A stretch of DNA of 64,000 nucleotides from Physcomitrium patens (GCF_000002425.4 NC_037257.1:13143232-13207231), one strand, 5' to 3'; shown: positions 1-8,809, counted from the first letter of the stretch. Notes: generated from the letters alone by a model not told the origin. Program-made: numbers and translations.

Positions 1-1950
1 GGTGGGATATGTCACTATCTAGGTTCGAATTTGTTATCACTTATTGACCTGGAAAGCAGCAAGGACTATCCGATGTCTTATCAAGGAGATCATATCTTGT
101 ACCAAAGGCTGGAGAAGCAACGTTTGATCAACAATGTATGACATTGTTGAAGTCAGAGCAATTTTGGATTTATGCTACTATTGTACCAATTGATGCTAAC
201 TTCTTAAACCAGGTACATGCCGTGACAATTGAAGATTCAGTAGCCATTGATATCAAGGAGCGTGTCAATGACGACAAGTTCAAGGTGGAGGGAGATCTTT
301 TATACTTTGAGGAGCAGTTGTATATTCCAAAAGGACCAGCACGACTCTGAATTTGTTATCACTTATTGACCTGGAAAGCAGCAAGGACTATCCGATGTCT
401 TATCAAGGAGATCATATCTTGTACCAAAGGCTGGAGAAGCAACGTTTGATCAACAATGTATGACATTGTTGAAGTCAGAGCAATTTTGGATTTGTGCTAC
501 TATTGTACCAATTGATGCTAACTTCCTAAACCAGGTACATGCCGTGATGATTGAAGATTCAGTAGCCATTGATATCAAGGAGCGTGTCAATGACGACAAG
601 TTCAAGGTGGTGGGAGATCTTTTATACTTTGAGGAGCAGTTGTATATTCCAAAAGGACCAGCACGACTCCGAGTTCTTCAATCTTGCCATGATTTTCCAA
701 CTGTGGGACATTTTGGATTCAACAAGACCTTGGAACTTATTTCTCAAGATCTCTGGTGGCCTCAAATGTGGAAGGATGTGAAAGATTTTATCCTCTCCTG
801 TGACATCTGTTCAAGATCCAAGAATCCTTGATATTGCCCTTATGGATTTCTACAGCTATAGCCGATTCCATGTTGACCATAGTCTTCAGTTTCCATGGAC
901 TTCATCATGGACCTACTATCATCGAACTCATTTGATAGCATTTTTGTCGTGATAGATCGGCTTATAAAGATGGCGCACTTTGTCCCTTGCAAGAAGACAT
1001 CATATAGTGAAGTCACAGCAAGGCTCTTTCTTGATAATGTGTATTGATATCATGGACTACCTGATGATATCGTATCAGATTGAGGAACCTAGTTCGTATC
1101 AAAGTTTTGGAGATCTCTCTTTGAGATACTGAAGGTGGATATCAAGCTTTCTTTGGCTTTTCATCCTCAAACTGACAGCCAAACGGAACGGGTAAACCAA
1201 GTCTTGGAACAATACTTACAATGTAGCATCAACTATCAGTAAGTCGATTGGACTGTATATTTGTTGCTAGCCGAGTTTGCATACAACAGCACCTTCTATG
1301 CATCGACTCAATACACACCATTCTTTTCTAACTATGGATATCATTCGAAGCTTGATTTATTGAGTCCATCAACAAATAAAAATCCACCAACTGAAGGATT
1401 TACGAAGCAACTATCAGAGCTTCAAACTACGTTGAAGCTTGAATTACAATCTGCTCAAGAATCCTATAAGGCGTCTGCAGATACATTTCGGAATCAAGCA
1501 CCTACTTTCAAAATTGGAGATAAAGCATGGTTTCTTTGATGGAATATCAAGACCAAGTGACCATGTGATAAGTTGGACTATCGAAGATTGGAACCATTTA
1601 TCATCCAAAAGTAAATCAATCCAGTGGCATACCGTTTAAAATTACCGACTTCTATGAAGGTACATCCAATCTTTCATGTTTCTCTGTTGAAGCCTTATCA
1701 AGAGTCATTTTTTCCTGGAAGAGTGCAATGTCCGCCACCTAATATTGAGATCAAGAACCACGAGGAATAAGAGGTCGAAAAAGTGCTAGATTCACGGTGA
1801 AGGTGGGACAAGTTCGAATATCTTGTTCATTGGTGCGGCTATGACATTAATGAGCAAACGTGGGAGCCAGCTGAAAATCTTGCCAATATGCCACAAAAAG
1901 TACATGAGTTTCATCAACAACATCTTCATAAACCTAAGCCGGTTTTATGA
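1..1950 (+). pseudogene. Outer chromovirus relic: pol 3' half (linker, zinc finger, integrase, chromodomain)
   Basis: Enters the window at the end of RNase H. Then follow the linker, the H2C2 zinc-binding region (HDFPTVGHFGF at about 690, CDICSRSKNP at about 800), the DDE integrase core (about 890-1400) and a chromodomain (about 1740-1950, reading [19 protein letters not shown]). The integrase keeps QTERVNQ with its catalytic Glu, but SDRGTQF has become SD*GT*F. Several stops fit CGA to TGA or CAG to TAG changes. It is the same family as the element inserted at 2133 and as the relic at 40.4-47.4 kb. It cannot encode an active protein. Confidence 0.9.
27..670 (+). repeat. 322-bp direct tandem duplication inside pol
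   Basis: Bases 27-348 recur at 349-670 with only a few substitutions. The unit covers the end of the RNase H/integrase linker. Because 322 is not a multiple of three, the first copy runs into a TGA at 348-350 and the reading frame is restarted by the second copy. The duplication is specific to this relic: the three other copies of this pol stretch in the window have it once. Confidence 0.93.
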
Positions 1951-2084
1951 TAGCTAATCTCAAGCTTACTCACCCAAAAATATAAAAAAAGGAGAGAGTA
2001 CTTCCAAAATTCGTAGTTGATGTAGTTATTTTCTCCAAGATAAAGTAGAATTTTTTCAATAGCCATAGTTTGGTCTTCTGATAT

Positions 2085-2132
2085 AAATAGCCAAGAGATA
2101 GATACTATGCTAGTCAGATTATCTCAACCGAC
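2085..2132 (+). pseudogene. Start of the terminal ORF of the outer chromovirus, cut by an insertion
   Basis: Reads NSQEIDTMLVRLSQPT, matching the start of the terminal ORF at 2626-2979 (MDSQEIDTMQVRVSQPS). The start codon has decayed. The frame is broken after base 2132 by insertion of the complete minus-strand element and resumes at 8322. Confidence 0.8.
2128..2132. repeat. Target-site duplication CCGAC, left copy
   Basis: CCGAC directly precedes the TGTCACGG terminus at 2133 and recurs at 8322-8326, directly after the other LTR. A five-base duplication is usual for Ty3/gypsy integration. It fixes the limits of the inserted element. Confidence 0.93.
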
Positions 2133-2578
2133 TGTCACGGACACAAAATATAGACTTGAAATCTAACAAGAAGTTCAAGAAGAAGTGACAAAACTAGATT
2201 AAACAGATGAGTACAAGAACAACACCAGAAAGGTGAGTTAGAACTCCAAGAGGTGTGTTGTCGAGACTGAAGAACTCTTCAGCCTCGATCCCTATATATA
2301 CTCCTACTTAGGAAGCTTCTCGAGCTACTTCTATTAACTAGGAAGCTTCTAGAAGGTTCCAGAGGCTTCCTTTCTAGAAGGTTCTAGAAACTTCTCGAGC
2401 TACTTCTATTAACTAAAAAGCTTCTAGAAAGTTCTAAGGGCTTCCTTTCTAGAAGCTTCTAGAAACTTCTTTTCTATAAGGTTCCAGAGACTTCCTTTCT
2501 AGAAGCTTCTAGAAACTTCTCTCTAAAAGGTTCCAGAGGCTTCTCTTCTAGAAAGTTCTAAGGAATATGTTCCTAACA
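2133..2578 (-). repeat. 3' LTR of the minus-strand chromovirus
   Basis: 446 bp, running in element sense from TGTTAGGAACAT at 2578 to GTCCGTGACA at 2133. It is nearly identical to 7876-8321. U3 (about 2300-2578) is dense in TTCTAGAA-type repeats. A TATATATA box lies at 2293-2300, and the predicted start of R lies near 2269. Confidence 0.95.
2342..2569 (-). promoter_or_regulatory. Array of heat-shock elements in U3 of the 3' LTR
   Basis: Heat-shock factor binds contiguous alternating nGAAn/nTTCn units. Three blocks of five perfect alternating units, built on TTCTAGAAGCTTCTAGAA, lie at 2372-2394, 2447-2469 and 2497-2519. A further block lies at 2342-2360, with shorter three-unit sites between and after them. 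The array sits directly upstream (element sense) of the TATA box at 2293-2300. The sites are seen in the sequence; heat response is inferred from the known specificity of heat-shock factor. Confidence 0.75.
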
Positions 2579-2592
2579 TCACCCCCTCCTTT
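2579..2592 (-). promoter_or_regulatory. Polypurine tract of the minus-strand chromovirus
   Basis: On the minus strand the sequence AAAGGAGGGGGTGA abuts the 3' LTR start, the position where plus-strand DNA synthesis is primed. The outer plus-strand relic has the same tract at 8667-8680 beside its own 3' LTR. Confidence 0.85.
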
Positions 2593-2625
2593 AGCTTTGA
2601 GGTCTCTGAGAAGCAATGTTGTTGA

Positions 2626-2979
2626 TCAGTACAAACGCAAGAAAATGAAGATCTGTCGCATAACTTCTGCTATGAATTCCAACTGTTGTTCACGAGGCAA
2701 GTGGTTCATCGACCCTTGAAGCCAACGGTAGTGGCCCACGCCTTCGACTTCTGACCAAGCATGAACTTTCGTGTCCTCATTGTGAAATGGTCCTACAAAC
2801 ATGCCTTCTGGTTGACCATCATAAGCACGCTCGATCTCAAATACAATCACCACTGATCGGTTACTCAGTATCCTCCGTCGTCGTCGTGGTACATGTAGTT
2901 CTTCATCTCGGGGTCGCCTTTGTGAGCTACTCGGTTGCGATACTCTAACTTGCATAGTATCTATCTCTTGGCTATCCAT
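2626..2979 (-). CDS. Terminal ORF of the chromovirus, 117 aa, unknown function
   Basis: An intact ORF between the chromodomain and the polypurine tract, starting MDSQEIDTM. Residues 20-45 are charged, with an Arg run (RRRRR) that could be a nuclear-localisation or nucleic-acid-binding patch. The C-terminal half contains GHYRWLQGSMNHLPREQQLEF. I do not recognise a family. Related sequence stands in the same place in the relics at 2085-2132/8322-8631 (+), about 9590-9800 (-) and 47161-47410 (+), so it belongs to the element and was kept while the family diverged. It could be a separate protein or the detached C-terminus of pol. Confidence 0.7.
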   Translation of the reverse strand: MDSQEIDTMQVRVSQPSSSQRRPRDEELHVPRRRRRILSNRSVVIVFEIERAYDGQPEGMFVGPFHNEDTKVHAWSEVEGVGHYRWLQGSMNHLPREQQLEFIAEVMRQIFIFLRLY

Positions 2980-3109
2980 ATCAAAAGACCAAACTACGAT
3001 CTATCTTGGAGAAAATAACTACATCAACTACGAATTTTGTTGGTGCTCTCCCCTTTTCTTATATTGTTGGGAGAACAAGCTTCAGAAAGAAGCTATCGTC
3101 GAATTGATT

Positions 3110-4268
3110 TAGGTTTATCAGGATGTCGTTGATGAAACTCCTGTACCTTTTGTGGCGCATTTGCAAGATTTTCAGCTGGCTCCTACGTTCGCTCATTAAT
3201 GTCATAGCCGCACCAATGAACAAGATATTCTAACTTTTTCCACCTTTGTCGTGAATCCAATACCTTTTCAACTTCGTATTCTTCGTGGTTCTCGATTTCA
3301 ATACTAGGTGGCGGATATTGCACTCTTTCAGAAAAAGATGACTCTCGATAAGGTTCCAACAGAGAAACATGAAAGACTGGATGTACCTTCATAGAAGCCG
3401 GTAACTCCAGCCGGTATGCCACTGGATTAATTTGCTTCTGGATGATAAATGGTCCCAATCTTCGATAGTCCAACTTATCACATGGTCGCTTGGTCTTGAT
3501 ATTTCATCGAAGAAGCCAGGCTTTGTCTCCAACTTTGAAAGTAGGTGCTTGATTCCGAAATCTATCTGCAAACGTCTTATAGGATTCTTGAACGGATTGT
3601 AATTGAAGCTTCAACATAGTTTGAAGCTCTCATAGTTGCTTTGCAAATCCTTCACCTACTGGATTGTTATTTGTTGACGGACTCAATAAATCAAGCTCCG
3701 GATGATACCCATAGTTGGAAAAGAATGGTGTTTGTTGAGTCGATGCATGGAGGGTGTTGTTATATGCAAACTCGGCTAGTGGTAGATATGCAGTCCAATC
3801 GTCTTGCTGATAATTGATGCTGCATCGTAAGTACTGCTCCAAGACTTGGTTCACCCGTTTCGTTTGGCCATCAGTTTGAGGATGAAAAGCTGAAGAAAGC
3901 TTGATATCCACCTTCAATATTCCAAAGAGAGATCTCCAAAACTTTGACACGAACTGGGTACCTCGATCTGATATGATATCACCTGGTAGTCCATGATATC
4001 GATACACATTATTGAGAAAGAGTCTTGCTGTAACTTCACTGAACGATGTCTTCTTACAAGGAACAAAGTGTGCCATCTTCGTAAGCCGATCTACCACGAC
4101 AAAGATGCTGTCAAATGAGTTTGATGATGGCAAGTCCGTGATGAAGTCCATAGAAATTGAAGACCATGGTCGACGTGGAATTGGCAATGGCTGTAGAAGT
4201 CCATAAGGGCGATGCCGAGGATTCTTGGATCTTGAACAGATATCACAGGAGAGGACAAAATCTTTCAC
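3110..4268 (-). pseudogene. Integrase and chromodomain of the minus-strand chromovirus
   Basis: An open stretch of 212 residues (4268-3630) holds the CDICSRSKNP end of the zinc finger and the integrase core: MDFITDLP (first Asp), SDRGTQF (second Asp) and HPQTDGQTKRVNQ. The catalytic Glu, usually QTERVNQ, is Lys here. A TGA-type stop then separates the C-terminal domain (3473-3183, [20 protein letters not shown]), which leads into the chromodomain [12 protein letters not shown]...[15 protein letters not shown]. The next codon, normally TGG (Trp), is TAG near 3180. The chromodomain in this group targets integration to modified histones; here it is truncated. Confidence 0.93.
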
Positions 4269-4406
4269 ATCCTTTCACATTTGGGGCCACCAAAAATCTC
4301 GGGAAATAAGCTCCAAGGTCTTGTTGAATCCAAAATGTCCCGCAGCTGGAAAATCATGGCGAGATTGAAGAACTCGGAGTCGTGCTGGTCCTTTTGGAAT
4401 GTACAA

Positions 4407-5849
4407 TTACTCTTCAAAGTATAAAAGATCTTCCTCCACCTTGAACTTGTCGTCATTGGTACGTTGCTTGATATCAATGGCTACTGAATCTTTAATGGTC
4501 ATAGCACGTACCTGGTTTAGGAAGTCAGCATCAAATGATACAATAGTAGCACAAAGTTGAAACCTCTCTCGCTTCAATAACGTTGTACATTGTTGATCAA
4601 ACGTTGCTGCTCCAGCCTTTGGTGCAAGATACGATCTCCTTGATAAAGCATCGGATAATCCTTGCTGCTTTCCAAGTCGATAAGTGATAATAAAATTGAA
4701 TCTAGATAGTGACATATTCCATCGAGCTTGACGCCAATTTAAAACTCGAGCTGACATGAAATACTCCAAACTCTTGTGATCCATATATACGGTCACTCGA
4801 TGTGCAGCTCCTTCAAGAAAGTGACGCCATTCTTCGAAAGAATCCACTATAGCAAGAAGTTTCTTATCGTGGATCTCATAATTGATTTCAGCAGCAGAGA
4901 ACTTCCAAGAATAGAATGCAACTGGATGGAGCTTCTTATCTTCACTCATTTGTGAAAGCACAGCTCCCAAAGCAAAATCTGAAGCATTAGTTTCTAAATA
5001 GAAGGCCTTTATAAAGTCTGGATGTACCAAAATTGGAGCTGTAGTAAATGCTGTCTTCAAATCTTGAAACGCCTTCTCCGCCAAAGGTCCCCATTCCAAC
5101 TTATCCTTGCATGTTAATCGAGTGAGAGGAGCAGCAACTTGAAAATAATTCTTGATGAAGATCCAATAGAAGTTAGCAAAACCAAGAAAGCATTGTACGT
5201 CTCTAACCGTCTTTGGAACCTCCCAAAACATGATTGCTTCTACTTTCTTGCGATCCATCTTCAAACCTTCTATAGTTGCAATGAACCCCAAAAACTCCAT
5301 CTCCGTCTGGTGAAATAAACACTTTTCTAATTTGGCATATAGTCCTCGCTTGCGTAGTTTCTCCAAGACCAAACGAACATGCTTGTCATGCTCTTCCTTA
5401 TTTTTAGAGAATATTAGAATATCGTCCAAGTAGATGACAACAAAATCGTCGAGGTGTTCTCGAAAGATGTCATTCATCATATGTTGGAAAACTGCTGGAG
5501 CATTGGTAAGACCAAAAGGCATGACATTATACTCGAAATGACCATACCTTGTATGGAATGTTGTCTTCCACTCATCTCCTTCCTTCATTCGTACGAGATT
5601 ATAAGCTCCCCTTAGATCAATTTTTGTAAAGATCTTCGCACGTCCAAGTTGTTCTAAGAGACTAGAAATCAAAGGTAATGAGTAACGATTTTTCTTTGTT
5701 ACCTTGTTGAGGCCTCGATAGTGCACACACATCCGTAATGATCCATCTTTCTTCTTCACAAATAAGATGGGTACTCCAGCTGATGATTTTGAATGACGAA
5801 TGAAGTTCTTGGCTAGATTCTCGTCGATGTACTTTTGCAACTCTGCCAA
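4407..5849 (-). CDS. Reverse transcriptase and RNase H of the minus-strand chromovirus
   Basis: The longest open frame in the window, 480 residues. The RT palm begins with [22 protein letters not shown], then KIDLRGAYN with the first catalytic Asp and [10 protein letters not shown] with the intact YLDD box. The thumb follows ([11 protein letters not shown]), then RNase H: YLETNASDFALGAV, IHDKKLLAIVDSF and YMDHKSLEYF. The usual ETDAS of RNase H is ETNAS, so its first catalytic Asp is Asn. The linker ends in GKQQGLSDALSRRSYL. It is part of a longer gag-pol, so the Met is only the first in the open stretch. RT may fold, but RNase H should be inactive. Confidence 0.95.
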   Translation of the reverse strand: MAELQKYIDENLAKNFIRHSKSSAGVPILFVKKKDGSLRMCVHYRGLNKVTKKNRYSLPLISSLLEQLGRAKIFTKIDLRGAYNLVRMKEGDEWKTTFHTRYGHFEYNVMPFGLTNAPAVFQHMMNDIFREHLDDFVVIYLDDILIFSKNKEEHDKHVRLVLEKLRKRGLYAKLEKCLFHQTEMEFLGFIATIEGLKMDRKKVEAIMFWEVPKTVRDVQCFLGFANFYWIFIKNYFQVAAPLTRLTCKDKLEWGPLAEKAFQDLKTAFTTAPILVHPDFIKAFYLETNASDFALGAVLSQMSEDKKLHPVAFYSWKFSAAEINYEIHDKKLLAIVDSFEEWRHFLEGAAHRVTVYMDHKSLEYFMSARVLNWRQARWNMSLSRFNFIITYRLGKQQGLSDALSRRSYLAPKAGAATFDQQCTTLLKRERFQLCATIVSFDADFLNQVRAMTIKDSVAIDIKQRTNDDKFKVEEDLLYFEE

Positions 5850-5900
5850 CTCTATTTGCGATAGATTGTAGATTGGGCCAAAAGGTGGTTGTGCTCCTTC

Positions 5901-6470
5901 TTACAAGTCTATGGCACAATCATATGGTTGGTGTTCCGGTAGTATGTCGACGTTCTTCTTTTGAAACACGTCTTCTAAATCCTTATATTGCTCCGGTATA
6001 CTTGCTGTTGAGATCTTCTCTTCGGTAGTTGGAGTCGCATAAATGACAAATGGAGTGCCTTCCTTAGATGATCTTATAAACGCTCTTGCTACAATGAATA
6101 AGGATTTCTTTTTTTGATGTTTTTTACTAGGTTTTTTTTTGGATGATTTTGTGGGAAAAGTCATCTTCCGCAACCTCCAATCTATCAATGGATTATGTTT
6201 TTCCAACCAAGAAAGACCAAGAATAATAGGATTTGATGGGGTTCTAATAATATTAAAAATAATATGACTACTATGGTCTTTAAACGTTACTTCTATAGGT
6301 TTTGATTCATGTGTGATGCTACCAGACAATAAAGGTCACCCATCTATGACCTCAACATGAACAGGTTTTGATTTTTGTACTAAAGGGATCTTATGATGCT
6401 TTGCAAATTCTTCGTGTAAAAAATAAGCAGATGCTCCTGAGTCTAGTAGTGCTAAGGTTCTCAGTTTTTG
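5901..6470 (-). pseudogene. Aspartic protease region of the minus-strand chromovirus
   Basis: Minus-strand translation gives LALLDSGASAYFLHEEF with an intact D-S-G catalytic triplet near 6450-6435. After a stop in EVIDG*P near 6340 comes SGSITHESKPIEVTFKDHSSHIIFNIIRTPSNPIILGLSWLEKHNP, the protease C-terminal half. The frame runs on to PYDCAIDL at about 5905, the usual lead-in to RT. In the living element protease and RT would be one polyprotein; here a stop (or former CAA/CAG/CGA codon) interrupts it twice. Confidence 0.88.
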
Positions 6471-6599
6471 AGGGCCGATAAACAGAGGGATTGTAAAACA
6501 AAGTGCAGGTTGAGCACAAAGAAAGGAACCTGATTATTGTTGGGATATTTCATTGTCCAGCCGCACGGTTCCTACTCTGGCTGGGCATCCTCGTTTTCC

Positions 6600-7597
6600 T
6601 GAACGAATACTCCCCTAGTCTTGACTATGCCTCGATTTTGCTTTTCGGGGCAGTTTCCGACTTTGTAGCCTTCTCCACCGCAATACAAGTATAAATTTTC
6701 TTCCATACGTCACTTTTTTTCTTCTATAATAAGAGATTTGACACGTACCGCATCAATTTGCATGTCTGCTATCTCTGAATGCGAATTCACACTGCTTGCC
6801 AACATAGTTGGAGCATGGCAAATTGAATGTTGTCTTGAGCGTTGGTCTTGGCGACGTTGGAATAGGTGATTATCGCACTTCACAGCTTGGCTAATGGCTT
6901 CATTGAGCATTCGTGGATCAGGAAGAGTTAATAGCAAATCCTTCACATCATCTCTTAAATCCCAATAGAATTGACTCATCAATGCTTCTTCATCCCAATT
7001 GATGTCTCATACTAATTGCCTGAAATTCGAAGCATAGACTGATGTAGAACGCATCCCCTGTCGTAGCCACTGGATCTTTGTTGTAGCCCATCGAACCTTA
7101 TCGTGTTCACCAAATGCTTCCGCAAATGCTTCCAAAAAGGTTTCGAAGTTGTTTAATATGGATGATCGTTTCTCAAACAAAGGAGCAAACCATGATAGGG
7201 CTTGTCCCGTAAGTAAGGTTCCAACAAGCCCAACACGTGACTCCTCCGTTGGATATCGTTTGGGCTGTAAAACTATTATCAAGCTCATTTGATTGACAAA
7301 TCCTCGAAACTTGGAACGTGTTCCATCGAACTTATATGGAAGGCTAACTCGAGGCTCCTTATATTGTAGAACTAGTGGTTCTTGTCGAACCTGAGGTAAA
7401 GTTTTTTATCCAAGTGCAGAAGTTTGAGGCTGGTGCAGTTTAGATTGTGCTATCCCACATACTCCATCATTATGAAGCCTTGCCACCACTCCTTCAATCT
7501 TTGCAGTTCTTTGTAATAATGTAGCCAGGGCATTCATAATAGCATCTAACTTAGACTCCCAACTTTCTGTCATACTAATGTCTTGACCTCCGGCCAT
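6600..7597 (-). pseudogene. gag of the minus-strand chromovirus
   Basis: Starts at MAGGQDISMTESWESKLDAI (7597). Residues about 5-50 look helical (LDAIMNALATLLQRTAKIEGVVARL). The retrotransposon gag core follows: YPTEESRVGLVGTLLTGQALSWFAPLF and FAEAFGEHDKVRWATTKI, then LRDDVKDLLLTLPDPRMLNEAISQAVKCDN. A zinc knuckle near 6690-6640 is degenerate (YCGGEGYKVGNC, with the His replaced by Tyr). In-frame stops fall near 7403 and 7006 and after EEKK near 6709. The same three blocks occur in the relic at 41.1-43.5 kb. Confidence 0.9.
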
Positions 7598-7831
7598 TCT
7601 AAAAGAAGGACAAAAATGACTCTACAAGAGGAAATATTGGTATATAGGAGGGTAATCCACAACCTATAAAACGCCTTAAGAATTTCAAGAAGAGGAATAA
7701 TCCACTCTCTCCAAGAAGAATAAGACTCCAATATTGTAACAAAAAAAGTATCAGTTTAGAGGAGGGTAATCCGCAACCTCTAAAATGCTAGTATACCTTC
7801 AAGTAGAGGGGTAATTCACACTCTACTAAGA

Positions 7832-7842
7832 AAGAACTAGCT
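7832..7842 (-). other. TATCAGAGC motif, possible displaced tRNA-Met primer site
   Basis: On the minus strand GATATCAGAGC lies 34 nt inside the 5' LTR. It matches the last nine bases of the plant initiator-tRNA primer site TGGTATCAGAGC but lacks the TGG that would pair with the tRNA CCA end, and it is too far from the LTR for standard priming. The relic at 40.8 kb has CATATCAGAGC at the same place. Confidence 0.4.
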
Positions 7843-7861
7843 CTGATATCTCAAGTTAGTG

Positions 7862-7875
7862 CAGTCTCGACAAAC
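7862..7875 (-). promoter_or_regulatory. Putative self-priming primer-binding site
   Basis: Element sense GTTTGTCGAGACTG, starting at the first base after the 5' LTR. Its first 12 pairing bases complement CAGTCTCGACAA at 8012-8001 in the LTR, which is 31 bp below the TATATATA box and therefore at the expected transcript 5' end. Tf1/sushi-type elements prime reverse transcription from their own mRNA 5' end with this geometry. No standard tRNA primer site was recognised at this position. Confidence 0.7.
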
Positions 7876-8321
7876 TGTCACGGACACAAAATATAGACTT
7901 GAAATCTAACAAGAAGTTCAAGAAGAAGTGGCAGAACTAGATTAAATAGATGAGTACAAGAACAACACCAGAAAGGTGAGCTAGAACTCCAAGAGGTGTG
8001 TTGTCGAGACTGAAGAACTCTTCAGCCTCGATCCCTATATATACTCCTACTTAGGAAGCTTCTCGAGCTACTTCTATTAACTAGGAAGCTTCTAGAAGGT
8101 TCCAGAGGCTTCCTTTCTAGAAGGTTCTAGAAACTTCTCGAGCTACTTCTATTAACTAGAAAGCTTCTAGAAAGTTCCAAGGGCTTCCTTTCTAGAAGCT
8201 TCTAGAAACTTCTCTTCTATAAGGTTCCAGAGACTTCATTTCTAGAAGCTTCTAGAAACTTCTCTCTAAAAGGTTCCAAAGGCTTCTCTTCTAGAAAGTT
8301 CTAAGGAATATGTCCCTAATA
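7876..8321 (-). repeat. 5' LTR of the minus-strand chromovirus
   Basis: 446 bp, same length and order as 2133-2578. It has a TATATATA box at 8036-8043 and a predicted transcript start at about 8012 (CAGTCTCGACAA). Heat-shock-element blocks lie upstream in element sense, for example five perfect alternating GAA/TTC units at 8115-8137 and similar blocks near 8190-8212 and 8240-8262. The outer end is TAATA instead of TAACA, a single G-to-A or C-to-T type change. Confidence 0.95.
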
Positions 8322-8680
8322 CCGACTAGCTCATGAAGGCGACCCCCAGATGAAGAACTACCTATACCACAACGACGACGGAGGATATCGAGTAACCGAT
8401 CACTGGTGATTGTATTAGAGATCGAGCCTGCTTACGATGGTCAGCTAGAAGGCGTATTTGTAGGACAGTTTTATAATGAAGACACAGAAGTTCATGCTTG
8501 GTCAGAAGTCAATGGCGTGGGCCACTACCGTTAGCTTCAAGGGCCGATAAACCACTTGCCTCGTGAACAACAATTGGAGTTCATAGCAGACGTTATACGA
8601 CAAATTTTCATTTTCTTGCATTGGTATTGATTAACAACAATTTTGCTTCTCAGAGACCTCGAAGCTAAAGGAGGGGGTGA
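8322..8680 (+). pseudogene. Outer chromovirus relic resumes: terminal ORF remainder and polypurine tract
   Basis: Begins with the right target duplication CCGAC (8322-8326). It continues the terminal ORF begun at 2085, with GHYR near 8520 and the region matching NHLPREQQLEF near 8555, but with several stops and frame shifts. It ends at the polypurine tract AAAGGAGGGGGTGA (8667-8680), directly before TGTTAGGGACAT, the start of the 3' LTR. Confidence 0.85.
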
Positions 8681-8806
8681 TGTTAGGGACATAGTCCTAA
8701 GAACCTTCTAGAGAAAAGTTTCTAAAAACTTCTAGAGAAAAGTTTCTAAAACCTTCTAGAGAAAAATTTTTAGAACCTTCTAGAAGCTTTTAGAAACTTA
8801 TTTGTC
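8681..8806 (+). repeat. Truncated 3' LTR of the outer chromovirus
   Basis: Starts TGTTAGGGACATAG and continues with repeated TTCTAGAGAAAAGTTTCTA units, the outer end of the same LTR family. Similarity stops near 8806, before any TATA box, so about 320 bp are missing. Confidence 0.85.
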
Positions 8807-8809
8807 AAG

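Larger units (their letters stand above)
2133..8321 (-). mobile_element. Complete Ty3/gypsy chromovirus, minus strand
   Basis: A 6189-bp LTR retrotransposon with two 446-bp LTRs (2133-2578 and 7876-8321), a 5-bp target duplication, a polypurine tract beside the 3' LTR and a primer-binding sequence beside the 5' LTR. Gene order on the minus strand is gag, zinc knuckle, protease, reverse transcriptase, RNase H, integrase, chromodomain, then an extra ORF of 117 residues. It is inserted in an older member of its own family. The LTRs differ at roughly a dozen sites by eye, so it is fairly young. It is not autonomous: gag, protease and chromodomain carry stops, and catalytic residues of RNase H and integrase are replaced. 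Confidence 0.95.
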
